Shown: positions 29,767-38,044 of the stretch, in pieces
Layout of the letters: every line of letters starts with the position of its first letter
Numbering within the stretch: position 1 is the first letter of the stretch
Source of the DNA: Clostridiales bacterium
Lineage (GTDB): Bacteria; Bacillota; Clostridia; Tissierellales; GPF-1
Length of the DNA stretch: 64,000 nt
Assembly (NCBI GenBank): GCA_013619125.1
Contig: JABXKS010000125.1
Coordinates: 1 to 64,000, forward strand
Reading direction: 5' to 3'
Program-made: the position numbers and the translations under genes
Notes under the pieces: generated by a model
Databases searched by the model: none
What the model was told of the DNA's origin: nothing
Seen by the model: only the letters and a program-made list of their open reading frames with translations

Positions 29767-31126
29767 AATTACTGATCATATACGAATGACTCGCTGTATA
29801 TCCCATATACTTCACATTCTCGTACCAATACGCATAGGTATTGTCCGTCGCTTCATCGATTCCATCATAATCAACAATCCATCTTTTCACAGCAACTTGC
29901 ACCGGACTCGGAAAAGCTTCTGCATAATATTTGCTTGCCTTAATATTGTCTGTCTCAGCCTCATCATCACTGATAATAATCGCGTCTTCTACCCTTTTCC
30001 CCATAAAAAAGGCGAATTGTATCTCACCTTCGTCAGGATCTGCCTCGTCTATGGTTGCTTGAAAAAGAAACTGTATGATATTGTTTTCATCCAACATATG
30101 AACAATCATGCTTTTTTTCCCCGGATATGTCGTGCTAGGAACAATGTCAATGATTAACCAATCCGTCACTTCATCAAAATATTGACGTTCATGAGAATTC
30201 TCAATCGTTGAATCCGGATCAAATTCCGAGTTTTTCGCAATGTCCAACGCTATATCTTGTGCAGCATTGGAATTGATATTTTTCAGCTCCAATGCATTCG
30301 AAGTAAAATTATAACCGCCATCTATAATTTGAAAATCTACGGCCAAAGCGAACGCTAAATCCTTTTTAGGTGGATTGTAGTTATCCAAATCATATCCATA
30401 AGGACGATCTTGATCATCTGCCGATGTGATTGCATTTGTAATTCCATCATAATACTTGATCGGAATTGGCCAATACCAATCCGGATCATCATGTTGATAT
30501 TCATAGATCGGATCGTTCACACCATCAACCGGGTCTTGATTTTCCACATTAACCCCATCATCATAAGTAAACAATTGGAATCCGATCTCCATATGATAAT
30601 ACTGATCCTGAATGGGAAGCACAAAGAAGCTTTCATGATCCCCAACAATCCAATTGTTATCCGTGCTAATCCAACTGTCCAGGTTCGTATATTTTGTTGG
30701 GTCCGATTTTAGTGGCCGCGGAGAAAGCGATCCATGGGAATAGGCGTCATGAGTCGGACAATAGACATAAAGTTTATCATCCTGGATGGACGCCTCGTAC
30801 GCGGTTGGCGTATCCGATGGGCAAGCTACTTGATCTTCAAATCCAATGGTTCTATATTCGCTAGAATCTATCGCCTTTACAATATAGGCATTCAGCTTGA
30901 TCTCTCCATCCGTCAAGGTGTCAAACGCGTAGGGACTCTTGGAATCAAATTGATGGGTTTGAAACCCATTGAGTATAAAATCCATCTGGTCCCGACAGGC
31001 TTCCGTTTTCGCATTTTTCTCCGCACCGAAAATATTTGGCGCTGCAATCGCCATAATAGAACCCAACAAGCCAATGATAATCAGTAATTCTACGAGTGTA
31101 AATCCCAAATTTCTTCTCAACCTCAT
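29765..31126 (-). CDS. Prepilin-like protein E (D/E/F subfamily)
   Basis: 453 aa from the ATG at 31126; the in-frame extension to 31273 covers the promoter. Leader MRLRRNLG then FTLVELLIIIGLLGSIMAIAA. It is close to D and F throughout: EACRDQMDFILNGFQTHQ, VACPSD/VYCPTHD, STDNNWIVGDHESFFVLP, YYHMEIGFQLFTYDDG, SNALELKNINSNA, FFMGKR, YYAEAFPSPVQV. The C-terminal 60 residues (DEATDNTYAYWYENVKYMGY) are aromatic-rich. Ribosome site GGGGG is off-consensus, as in gene F. Promoter-like TGATTT-N16-TATACT lies about 75 bp upstream and is also shared with F. Confidence 0.8.
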   Translation of the reverse strand: MRLRRNLGFTLVELLIIIGLLGSIMAIAAPNIFGAEKNAKTEACRDQMDFILNGFQTHQFDSKSPYAFDTLTDGEIKLNAYIVKAIDSSEYRTIGFEDQVACPSDTPTAYEASIQDDKLYVYCPTHDAYSHGSLSPRPLKSDPTKYTNLDSWISTDNNWIVGDHESFFVLPIQDQYYHMEIGFQLFTYDDGVNVENQDPVDGVNDPIYEYQHDDPDWYWPIPIKYYDGITNAITSADDQDRPYGYDLDNYNPPKKDLAFALAVDFQIIDGGYNFTSNALELKNINSNAAQDIALDIAKNSEFDPDSTIENSHERQYFDEVTDWLIIDIVPSTTYPGKKSMIVHMLDENNIIQFLFQATIDEADPDEGEIQFAFFMGKRVEDAIIISDDEAETDNIKASKYYAEAFPSPVQVAVKRWIVDYDGIDEATDNTYAYWYENVKYMGYTASHSYMISN

Positions 31127-31310
31127 AACTGCCCCCAACTTGCACACTTCTCCTTTATTGAAGAAAGAATTGTCCGACAACTTCGCTTTCAGTATACTTG
31201 ATATTTTTAATAAAATCATCTTAATTTTTCTAAATAAGGCAAAACATAACAAAAGTGTACTTTCAAATCGCAAGGGTATATCGTCATAAACATGAATATA
31301 AACACAAAAA

Positions 31311-31334
31311 AGCCGAGCAATTATCTGCCCGGCT
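31311..31334 (-). terminator. Terminator of prepilin gene F
   Basis: 9-bp arms AGCCGAGCA/TGCCCGGCT with one wobble, 6-nt loop and a T6 tail on the minus strand; the stem core is homologous to the terminator of gene E. Confidence 0.85.
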
Positions 31335-31342
31335 CCTTATTC

Positions 31343-32620
31343 TTATGGTAAATAGGTGTCAAATCCCGTATAATTTATCGGATTATCATACCAGTAAGAA
31401 TACGGCTTCCCGCTTCCTTCGTGGTCCGCATCATAATCGATATTCCAATGTTTCATATTCACCTGCACCGGTGTTGGATATGCATCGGCATAATAAATTC
31501 CATTTTTCAACTTCGGATCGACTGACTCTGAACGTTTCCCCATAAAGAAAGCAAATTTTATGTCTCCCATTGAAGCATCCGCCACTGGAACGTCCGTTTC
31601 AAATAATTGTTGAAAATTGTTGTCTGCATCTAACATATGCACCACCATCGTTTTCATCGTCTCCGTCTTGGGAACAATATCGATAATCAGCCAATCCGTT
31701 TCCCCGTCGAATAAATCACGCTGATGCACTTTGTTTATCGTCAATTCAGGATCGAACTCCGATTCCTTCATGATATCAAGATTCACTTGATCCAACGCAT
31801 TGGAATTTACATTCTTCAGCTCAAGGGCATTAGAACTAAAGTTGATGCCGCCCTCCGTTTCCTGAAAATCAATGGCCAATGCAAATGCCAGATCCTGATT
31901 CGTCGCATTATAGGTTGCCAAATCATATCCTTCCGGTCGTGATGTGGTACCACTCGGGAGCTCCTTAACTGGATAATAATTGGTCGGGATTTCCAAATAC
32001 CAATCCGAATCATCGTATTGATATTCATAGATTGGATCATTGCCGTCATCATTCCCGTCGTCATATAGGACCAATTGGAATCCGATCTCCATATGGTAAT
32101 ACTGGCTCTCGATGGGTAAAACAAAGAAGCTTTCATGATCTCCAACAATCCAATTGTTATCCGCACCTGTCCAACCATCCAACGCCGTATAGTCATTCAA
32201 ATCCTCTCTTGTCGGTCGTGGCGTTAAATTTCCATGGGAATAAACATCATGGGTCGGGCAATAAATAGTTAGCTTCCCGTCCTTGATCTCGGCTCGATAG
32301 GCGGTTGGCGCTTCCGATGGGCAAACCACTTGATCCGAAAATCCAATATTCGTATACTCGTTGGCGTGTATCGCCTTTGCGATATAGGCATTAAACTTGG
32401 TCTCCCCATCCGCCAAGGTGTTGAAGGCGTACGGACTCTTGAAATCGAATTGCTGGGTTTGAAAACCATTGATGATAAAATCCATCTGATTCTGACAGGC
32501 TTCCGTATTCGCCTTTCCCTCCGCGCTGAAAATACTCGGTGCCGCGATCGCCGTAATCGAACCCAATAGGCCAAGAATGATCAATAATTCTATTAGTGTA
32601 AAACCCAATTTTTTTCTCAT
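31343..32620 (-). CDS. Prepilin-like protein F (D/E/F subfamily)
   Basis: 425 aa from the ATG at 32620. Leader MRKKLG then FTLIELLIILGLLGSITAIAA. Body as in D and E: EACQNQMDFIINGFQTQQ, VVCPSE/IYCPTHD, NNWIVGDHESFFVLP, YYHMEIGFQLVLYDDG, SNALELKNVNSNA, FFMGKR, YYADAYPTPVQV. The third Cys (EAC) is shared only within D/E/F. Tandem order F-E-D on the minus strand and shared flanking promoter and terminator cores point to recent duplication. The ribosome site is a G-rich run 12 nt before the ATG. Shortest of the six. Confidence 0.8.
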   Translation of the reverse strand: MRKKLGFTLIELLIILGLLGSITAIAAPSIFSAEGKANTEACQNQMDFIINGFQTQQFDFKSPYAFNTLADGETKFNAYIAKAIHANEYTNIGFSDQVVCPSEAPTAYRAEIKDGKLTIYCPTHDVYSHGNLTPRPTREDLNDYTALDGWTGADNNWIVGDHESFFVLPIESQYYHMEIGFQLVLYDDGNDDGNDPIYEYQYDDSDWYLEIPTNYYPVKELPSGTTSRPEGYDLATYNATNQDLAFALAIDFQETEGGINFSSNALELKNVNSNALDQVNLDIMKESEFDPELTINKVHQRDLFDGETDWLIIDIVPKTETMKTMVVHMLDADNNFQQLFETDVPVADASMGDIKFAFFMGKRSESVDPKLKNGIYYADAYPTPVQVNMKHWNIDYDADHEGSGKPYSYWYDNPINYTGFDTYLP

Positions 32621-32760
32621 TTGAATGGCTACTCCCCCCCTTGCTTGCACGCTTTTATTCTAAATAGTCGCTTATCTGACAGCTCCCTCTTTCATTATAC
32701 CTGGGTTTTTTGATAAAATCACTTAAAATTTTCCGCGTATAGGTCAAAATAACAAAAAAA

Positions 32761-32776
32761 CGATCCTAATGGATCG
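32761..32776 (-). terminator. Terminator of the ispE-murI operon
   Basis: Six-bp stem CGATCC/GGATCG with a TAAT loop and a seven-T tail on the minus strand; it overlaps the stop codon of the DUF1934 gene. Confidence 0.75.
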
Positions 32777-33179
32777 CCATGTTTAATCGATTGACACTTT
32801 GCAACGTACCGTCAATGGATAATTTATATGAAATTTCCACTTTGCCATATCCATTGGGATCAAGTGAATAGGAAAGAGAAAGCGTATCGATTTGCAGGCT
32901 CAATTCCCCAAAAGCCGTTTGATAACTCGAGCGATACGTCTTTCCAGTTTCAAAATCCATCTGCGTCAACAATTCTCCCTCTCGAATCATCTGGATTTTG
33001 CCTTCTTTCACCTTCAAAGTTGTGGTTGTTCCCGCCATTCCCATGATTTCTGTTTCTTCATAGCGATAGCAGGTCCATTCCCCGTCATGAAACATTTCCG
33101 CTTCCGTGATCAGTTCCATCTCATCCACTTCGCCATCAGTTTCCTGCTGTGCATTTATTTTAATTCGTACTTCTTTCAT
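32766..33179 (-). CDS. DUF1934 (YwiB-type) beta-barrel protein
   Basis: 137 aa, cytoplasmic, no signal peptide. Pattern matches the DUF1934/YwiB family: N-terminal strand KEVRIKINAQQETDGE, then TEAEMFHDGEWTCYRYEETE, a run of antiparallel strands, FETGKTYRSSYQTAFGELSLQI, and LSYSLDPNGYGKVEISYKLSI. The fold is lipocalin-like; the ligand is unknown. Last gene of the ispE-gntR-murI operon, 9 bp after murI, and ended by a hairpin overlapping its stop codon. No function is inferred beyond the family. Confidence 0.85.
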   Translation of the reverse strand: MKEVRIKINAQQETDGEVDEMELITEAEMFHDGEWTCYRYEETEIMGMAGTTTTLKVKEGKIQMIREGELLTQMDFETGKTYRSSYQTAFGELSLQIDTLSLSYSLDPNGYGKVEISYKLSIDGTLQSVNRLNMAIH

Positions 33180-33188
33180 TGGATCCCC

Positions 33189-33995
33189 CTAGTAATTCTC
33201 AATACTAATTTTTTTCACATGAGTCATTGGAAGCGAAATAATCCGACTTCCTGTTTCACGAAATTTTTCCGGATCATCGCTCACAAAAAAACGATATTCC
33301 GGCGAGTCTGTGCGATCCGATAACAGTCCTTGTTCCATAAGCTGTGCCTGGACCGCCAAGGCCGTTTCCTTTGCCGGATTCACCAATTTCACTTCATTCC
33401 CCATCACGTTGCGAAGGGTCTCCTCCAAAATCGGATAATGCGTGCACCCCATGACCATGGCATCCACTTTCGCTTCCTTCATATCCGCCAGATATTTCTC
33501 AGCTGTCAGTCGCGCAATCTCCGTGTCCTGCCACCCCTCTTCCACAATTTGCACAAAAAGTGGGCAGGGTGTGGATTCAATTTTCGCTCCTGGAAGCATG
33601 CGTTGTATCGCTGCTTGATAGGCGCCAGAACGCACGGTGCCCGTAGTCCCAATCACACCGATCTTTCCATTCGCACTTTCACGAACGGCTCCCCTTGCTC
33701 CCGGTTCTACAACCCCAACCAATGGGATATCAAACAAGTCCGCAACTTCTGGAACCGCCAATGCGCTGGCCGTGTTGCAAGCGACAACAATCGCCTTGAC
33801 ATGATGGCGCATTAAAAATCGGATATTTTGCTTGGAATATTTAATAATGGTTTCTTTCGACTTGGTTCCATAGGGAATCCTTGCCGTATCGCCAAAGTAA
33901 ATCAAATTTTCCTTGGGCAACACCTTTCTCAATTCTTTCAAAACGGTCAATCCGCCAAATCCGGAATCGAAAATGCCGATCGCTTGGTTATTCAT
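33189..33995 (-). CDS. murI: Glutamate racemase
   Basis: 268 aa; supplies D-glutamate for peptidoglycan. The family motifs are IGIFDSGFGGLTVLKEL at the N-terminus, YFGDTARIPYGTKS, the first catalytic Cys in VACNTASA and the second in MGCTHYPIL. Length is standard. Its ATG overlaps the stop of the gntR gene by 4 bp, indicating translational coupling in the ispE-gntR-murI-DUF1934 operon. Confidence 0.97.
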   Translation of the reverse strand: MNNQAIGIFDSGFGGLTVLKELRKVLPKENLIYFGDTARIPYGTKSKETIIKYSKQNIRFLMRHHVKAIVVACNTASALAVPEVADLFDIPLVGVVEPGARGAVRESANGKIGVIGTTGTVRSGAYQAAIQRMLPGAKIESTPCPLFVQIVEEGWQDTEIARLTAEKYLADMKEAKVDAMVMGCTHYPILEETLRNVMGNEVKLVNPAKETALAVQAQLMEQGLLSDRTDSPEYRFFVSDDPEKFRETGSRIISLPMTHVKKISIENY

Positions 33996-34669
33996 TCTTC
34001 ATTCCTCATTTTCTCATATTGTCTGGCCCTTTCTAAAATCAGTGATTTCACTGAGTCCATATGGGCTTCCATCGCAAACCGCGTCTCTTTCGGATCTCCT
34101 TTTATCAGAGCGTGAAGAACCTTCGTATGCTCTTCCGGCAAAGATGGCGCCTCGGCAGCCTCTTTTAAATAAACCATACGAAAACGATTCACTTGTTCTG
34201 ACAGATCTTCCAAGATTTGAATCAATTGTTGATTTCGGGACGCTTGCCGAATAATGCGATGAAATTGCACATCTTCTTTCAGCGCTTCCTTCATTTGATT
34301 GTTTTCCATATGAAAGATGAAAGCCTGCAAGCAAGATTCAAGCGCTTGTCGCTGCTCGACCGAGATTCGCACCGCTGCCAACTCCGCCGCTTTCCCTTCC
34401 AAACATCCGCGAATTTCCAAAATGTTTTCCGTGTCTTCCAGGGAAATTTCCGCTACATACACCCCTCTTCGAGGACTAATGGTTACAAGCCCTGCCTTCT
34501 CCAGTTTTCGAATCGCTTCTCGAACCGGTGTCCGGCTAACGCCCAACGACTCAGCCAGTTGCACTTCCATCAATCGCTCGCCAGGACGCAATTCTCCGGA
34601 TTGTATAGCCGAACGAATATTCTCAAATACAACTTCCCTAAGAGGCTGATACTGCTCAATCTTCAACAT
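33992..34669 (-). CDS. GntR-family (FadR-type) transcriptional regulator
   Basis: 225 aa. N-terminal winged helix with ENIRSAIQSGELRPGERLMEVQLAESLGVSRTPVREAIRKLE, the standard GntR recognition segment, then an all-helical FCD-type effector domain (about 85-215) with the metal-ligand pattern D...H (VQFHRIIRQAS) and later His (MEAHMDS). FCD regulators usually sense small organic acids; nothing here reveals the ligand. It overlaps the 3' end of ispE by 14 bp and murI by 4 bp, so it is co-transcribed with both. Confidence 0.92.
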   Translation of the reverse strand: MLKIEQYQPLREVVFENIRSAIQSGELRPGERLMEVQLAESLGVSRTPVREAIRKLEKAGLVTISPRRGVYVAEISLEDTENILEIRGCLEGKAAELAAVRISVEQRQALESCLQAFIFHMENNQMKEALKEDVQFHRIIRQASRNQQLIQILEDLSEQVNRFRMVYLKEAAEAPSLPEEHTKVLHALIKGDPKETRFAMEAHMDSVKSLILERARQYEKMRNEE

Positions 34670-35534
34670 GAAAATCTTCCCTTCTCGCCGTTTTCGATCG
34701 GATCACAACTGGATATTGCTCCTTCAATTGATCATAGGCGCGATCTCGCGCTTCTTCCGTCCGATAAATACCAAATACCGTTGGTCCGCTTCCACTCATC
34801 ATGGCAAAAACCGCCCCGGCTTGAATCAATTTTTCTTCTATCTCTCGAATCTCTGGATGCCATGTAACCGTAACCTCTCGAAGTCGATTCCCGGCAGACT
34901 TCTTCAAGGCTTCAAAATCTTGATCTTCCCAGGCTCGAATTGCCAGATCCGTTTTTGGATGAGAAATTGCCCCATCTGCATCCAAGGCTTCAAATACCTC
35001 TCTGGTGGAAACATGGATACCTGGATTGATCAATAAAATTGGCTGGCTCGGCTGATCCGGGATTCTTCTCAGTCTTTCCCCAATCCCTTTCGCTCGTGCT
35101 GTTCCGCCAAAAATACAAAAAGGAACATCTGCACCAATTGCGACACCAATTCTTAGCAGTTGCTGCTGGCTAAGATTCAGCTCCCACAATTCATTCAAAC
35201 CCTTTAGGACAGCCGCCGCATCTGCGCTGCCGCCGCCAAGACCCGCGCCATGGGGGATCTTTTTTTCCAAATAAATGGCAACGCCCTTCTCTTTTTTTCC
35301 ATAGGGCAATAATGCTTTTGCCGCGCGTACGACTATATTTTTATCATCAACCGGAAGTTCCGGAATATTGCATGTCAGATGTATCCCTTGTTTTCGATAT
35401 TCCAATCGAATTTGATCCGCAAGTTCAATCTCTTGCATCAGCATATCCATTTCATGATAACCAGTGGAAAGCCGCTTTACAACGTCAAGCGACAGATTGA
35501 TTTTTGCGGGTGCTGCGAGTACAATCGTTCGCAT
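34656..35534 (-). CDS. ispE: 4-diphosphocytidyl-2-C-methyl-D-erythritol kinase
   Basis: 292 aa GHMP kinase of the MEP isoprenoid pathway. PAKINLSLDV at the N-terminus, the ATP-binding PHGAGLGGGSADAAA loop (residues about 92-106) and the C-terminal MMSGSGPTVFGIY motif are all present. Length is standard. First gene of an operon with gntR, murI and DUF1934, under the promoter at 35562-35590. In B. subtilis ispE also lies close to veg, as here. Confidence 0.97.
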   Translation of the reverse strand: MRTIVLAAPAKINLSLDVVKRLSTGYHEMDMLMQEIELADQIRLEYRKQGIHLTCNIPELPVDDKNIVVRAAKALLPYGKKEKGVAIYLEKKIPHGAGLGGGSADAAAVLKGLNELWELNLSQQQLLRIGVAIGADVPFCIFGGTARAKGIGERLRRIPDQPSQPILLINPGIHVSTREVFEALDADGAISHPKTDLAIRAWEDQDFEALKKSAGNRLREVTVTWHPEIREIEEKLIQAGAVFAMMSGSGPTVFGIYRTEEARDRAYDQLKEQYPVVIRSKTARREDFHVED

Positions 35535-35561
35535 TTCATCCCTCCTATTTCTCCACGTACT

Positions 35562-35590
35562 ATTGTACTGGTAAATCGCCTATCCGGCAA
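35562..35590 (-). promoter_or_regulatory. Promoter of the ispE operon
   Basis: Minus strand TTGCCG (35590-35585), 17 bp, TACAAT (35567-35562), about 28 bp before the start codon. Confidence 0.6.
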
Positions 35591-35609
35591 CAAAGATTTC
35601 TTACCCTTC

Positions 35610-35638
35610 TTGACGAAATAAACAAAGCGTGATACTGT
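35610..35638 (+). promoter_or_regulatory. Promoter of the lysine riboswitch transcript
   Basis: Plus strand TTGACG (35610-35615), 17 bp, TACTGT (35633-35638), ending 40 bp before the aptamer; divergent from the ispE promoter. Confidence 0.6.
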
Positions 35639-35679
35639 ATACCAGAAATCCATATTAGCAACACCTCATCTCTGCGGAG

Positions 35680-35857
35680 TTGAGGTAGAGGTCGCGATTC
35701 TCATCAGTATTCCTTTGGAGGCCGGAAGCCAAAGAAGAAGGAAAAAAGGGTGATTCGCCGAAGCGAGAAACTACCACGGTTTTTTGCTGGGGCTGCATTC
35801 AAAAAATGCAGAACTGTCATCAATACATGCTCGTGTATTGATGGAGGGCTATCTCAA
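35680..35857 (+). promoter_or_regulatory. Lysine riboswitch (L box)
   Basis: The conserved L-box segments appear in order: TGAGGTAGAGGTCGCGA at the 5' side of P1, AGTA then TTGGAGGC, GCCGAAG, TTGCTGGGGCTGCATTC, CTGTCATCAATAC, and GGAGGGCTATCTCA closing P1. It is followed by a terminator at 35891-35919. Known lysine riboswitches lower expression of lysine uptake or synthesis genes when lysine is plentiful. This one precedes an NhaC-type transporter. Confidence 0.95.
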
Positions 35858-35890
35858 GGAGCGGATCTGAGGACTTATTTGCGTATTTTT

Positions 35891-35919
35891 ACGTCCAACG
35901 TTTCGTTGGGCGTTTTTTT
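35891..35919 (+). terminator. Riboswitch expression-platform terminator
   Basis: Stem ACGTCCAACG/CGTTGGGCGT (one G-T pair) with a 3-nt loop and seven T, 46 bp before the transporter start. It presumably forms when lysine is bound. Confidence 0.88.
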
Positions 35920-35964
35920 GTCCCTCCTTGATATGGGTACAATAATTTACAGGAGGTAACAAAA

Positions 35965-37512
35965 ATGGAATTTGGTTGGTTATCCATCCTGCCACCCGTG
36001 GTGGCAATCGTTCTTGCGTTTTTAACGCACGAAGTCATTCTTTCACTCTTTATTGCAATCTTCACAGGCACGCTGATCTTGACGGGTTTTCACCCAATCG
36101 AGGCATTCACCTCTGTATTTGACACCCATATTCTGGGTGCGCTATACAGCGAGTGGAATCTGGCTATCCTCGTTTTCTGCCTCTCTATTGGTGGACTCAT
36201 CGGCATTTTATCCAAGAATGGCGGCACCAGCGGAATCGCAGACGCTGTTTCCAGTCGAGCGAAGAATGCAAAATCTTCTTTGTTCTCAACCATGTTTATG
36301 GGCGTTTTGATTTTCTTTGATGACTATGCAAACTCTCTAATCGTAGGGAACACCATGCGCCCCATTACCGATCGCATGAAAGTTTCCCGAGAAAAGTTGG
36401 CTTATATCGTCGATGCAACTGCCGCTCCCGTATCATCCATCGCCTTGGTTTCCACCTGGGTGGGCATGGAACTCGGTTTGATCCGAGACGGCATCGCGGG
36501 TATTGGGTTGGAAATGGGCGCCTACGAGTTATTCTTGCAGACCATTCCATACCGTTTCTATTCGATCTTGAGCTTGGCATTCGTCTTCTTCATGATCTAT
36601 TTGGCCAAAGATTTTGGCCCGATGTGGAAAGCGGAACGACGTGTGTATTTAACCGGAAAAGTACATGCCGACAACGCACGACCGTTGATGAGTGACATCA
36701 ACGAATTTGAAGGTCCCAAAGAAAAGCGCCGTTGGATCAATGCCGTGCTTCCCATTGTCGTTGTCATCGGCATTACCCTATTCGGTCTTTACGTCAATGG
36801 CGGCGGGCTCGAAGGAAAAACGATCCAAGAAGCCTTTGGCGATGCCGATGCTAGTGTGGTTCTCCTTTGGGCTTCCTTTAGCGGAATCGCGATCGCTGGT
36901 ATTATGAGCCTTGTTCAACGCTTGCTGACCTTGAAGGAGGTCACAGACGCTTTTGTTGATGGTTTAAAATCCATGACCGTTGCCTGTATCATATTGGTGC
37001 TCGCCTGGACACTTGGCGGCATCAACAGTGAATTGGGCACACAAGTCTTCTTGGTGGAAAAAGCAACCGGCGTGATTGCGCCGCAATTGATTCCAACGAT
37101 CTTGTTTATTCTTTCCGCTCTTGTCGCTTTCTCAACTGGCACAAGCTGGGGCACAAACTCCATCGTGATGCCAATTGCCATCCCATTAAGCTTTGCCATG
37201 GGTGGCCCGGCCCTCTTGGTTCCAGCCGTAGGCTCCGTTCTTACAGGCGCCGTATTGGGCGATCATTGTTCCCCAGTATCCGACACGACGATTATGTCAT
37301 CCATGGCTAGCGCCTGCGATCATATGGCGCATGTGCAGACGCAATTGCCTTATGCCTTGACCGTTGGCAGTGTCGCCATTCTGGTTGGATTCATTCCCTC
37401 AGGATTTGGCATGTCCCCTTGGATCTCTCTGGTCCTTGGCACGATTGCACTATTCTTCATCTTGAAGATCTTTGGCAAATCGGTGGATCTGGAAGAAAAT
37501 GAATTGAAATAA
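35965..37512 (+). CDS. NhaC-family transporter under lysine control (LysW-type)
   Basis: 515 aa, about 11-12 membrane helices, Na+/H+ antiporter NhaC superfamily: FFDDYANSLIVGNTMRPITDR, DATAAPVSSIALVSTWVG, STGTSWGTNSIVMPIAIPL and VLGDHCSPVSDTTIMSS are characteristic. NhaC-like genes behind L boxes have been predicted to be lysine transporters (named LysW in comparative work), and the riboswitch here supports lysine as substrate rather than plain sodium/proton exchange. Good ribosome site (AGGAGG, 8 nt). Single-gene unit with terminator at 37531-37560. The substrate assignment is inference from the regulator. Confidence 0.88.
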   Translation: MEFGWLSILPPVVAIVLAFLTHEVILSLFIAIFTGTLILTGFHPIEAFTSVFDTHILGALYSEWNLAILVFCLSIGGLIGILSKNGGTSGIADAVSSRAKNAKSSLFSTMFMGVLIFFDDYANSLIVGNTMRPITDRMKVSREKLAYIVDATAAPVSSIALVSTWVGMELGLIRDGIAGIGLEMGAYELFLQTIPYRFYSILSLAFVFFMIYLAKDFGPMWKAERRVYLTGKVHADNARPLMSDINEFEGPKEKRRWINAVLPIVVVIGITLFGLYVNGGGLEGKTIQEAFGDADASVVLLWASFSGIAIAGIMSLVQRLLTLKEVTDAFVDGLKSMTVACIILVLAWTLGGINSELGTQVFLVEKATGVIAPQLIPTILFILSALVAFSTGTSWGTNSIVMPIAIPLSFAMGGPALLVPAVGSVLTGAVLGDHCSPVSDTTIMSSMASACDHMAHVQTQLPYALTVGSVAILVGFIPSGFGMSPWISLVLGTIALFFILKIFGKSVDLEENELK

Positions 37513-37530
37513 ATTTAAAAATATTTTGAA

Positions 37531-37560
37531 AACGTGGCGAATTTCGCCACGTTTTTTTTC
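37531..37560 (+). terminator. Terminator of the NhaC-type transporter gene
   Basis: 10-bp stem AACGTGGCGA/TCGCCACGTT followed by seven more T. Confidence 0.9.
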
Positions 37561-37590
37561 GTTCATTTTTACGTATTTACGTAAAAAAAC

Positions 37591-37638
37591 CAGACAAGCA
37601 TCTGGGCAGACAAACGTCTGGACAGACAACCGTCTGGA
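37591..37638. repeat. Three tandem 16-bp units, each a small hairpin
   Basis: Units at 37591-37606, 37607-37622 and 37623-37638 read CAGACAAnCrTCTGGr. Within each, CAGAC/GTCTG (one variant CAGAT) can pair. They lie between the transporter terminator, another palindrome (37566-37587, ACGTA-TT-TACGT core) and the veg terminator. Confidence 0.75.
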
Positions 37639-37646
37639 CATAGGAA

Positions 37647-37665
37647 AAGCGCAGAATCTGCGCTT
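37647..37665 (-). terminator. Terminator of veg
   Basis: 9-bp arms AAGCGCAGA/TCTGCGCTT with a minimal loop and a short T run on the minus strand. Confidence 0.65.
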
Positions 37666-37688
37666 ATTGTGAAATCTGTTTGTAGCGA

Positions 37689-37934
37689 TTAAACGAATTC
37701 AATCACTACATCTTCTGTCAGTACATCAGAATACATATAAGTTACTTGATGTTCATAACTTCCTCGGTCCTCTTTCACACGGACCATGAACACACACGGG
37801 TAAGTCGATTCGAGAACGCCTTCTTGGAGCACGATTCGTTTTCGACCTTTATTTGCGCTTATTTGCACCCGATTGCCTACATGTCCTTCCAAATGCTGTC
37901 GGATTTCCGTGATGTTACACTTTCCCATTTGCAT
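37689..37934 (-). CDS. veg: Veg family protein
   Basis: 81 aa. Matches the small Veg family of Bacillota: ITEIRQHLEGHVGNRVQISANKGRKR, GVLESTYPCVFMVRV and VTYMYSDVLTEDVVIEF. In B. subtilis Veg promotes biofilm matrix gene expression and germination-related functions; the family has an SH3-like fold. ATG at 37934 or 37928 could serve; the GGTG ribosome site is weak. It sits near ispE as in B. subtilis. Confidence 0.9.
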   Translation of the reverse strand: MQMGKCNITEIRQHLEGHVGNRVQISANKGRKRIVLQEGVLESTYPCVFMVRVKEDRGSYEHQVTYMYSDVLTEDVVIEFV

Positions 37935-38044
37935 CACCTACTCTCACTCGGAATATAAACAATAGGAGTAAGGAATTGTAAGGCTGTTTTTCGAGCATAT
38001 CGTGTAAATTTTTTGTTAATTAAAGAGTTTTCCCGTTAGGAAGC

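Noticed and set aside
37591..37638. Short tandem repeats as a possible CRISPR array
   Set aside because: Units are contiguous with no spacers, 16 bp long, and there are no cas genes.
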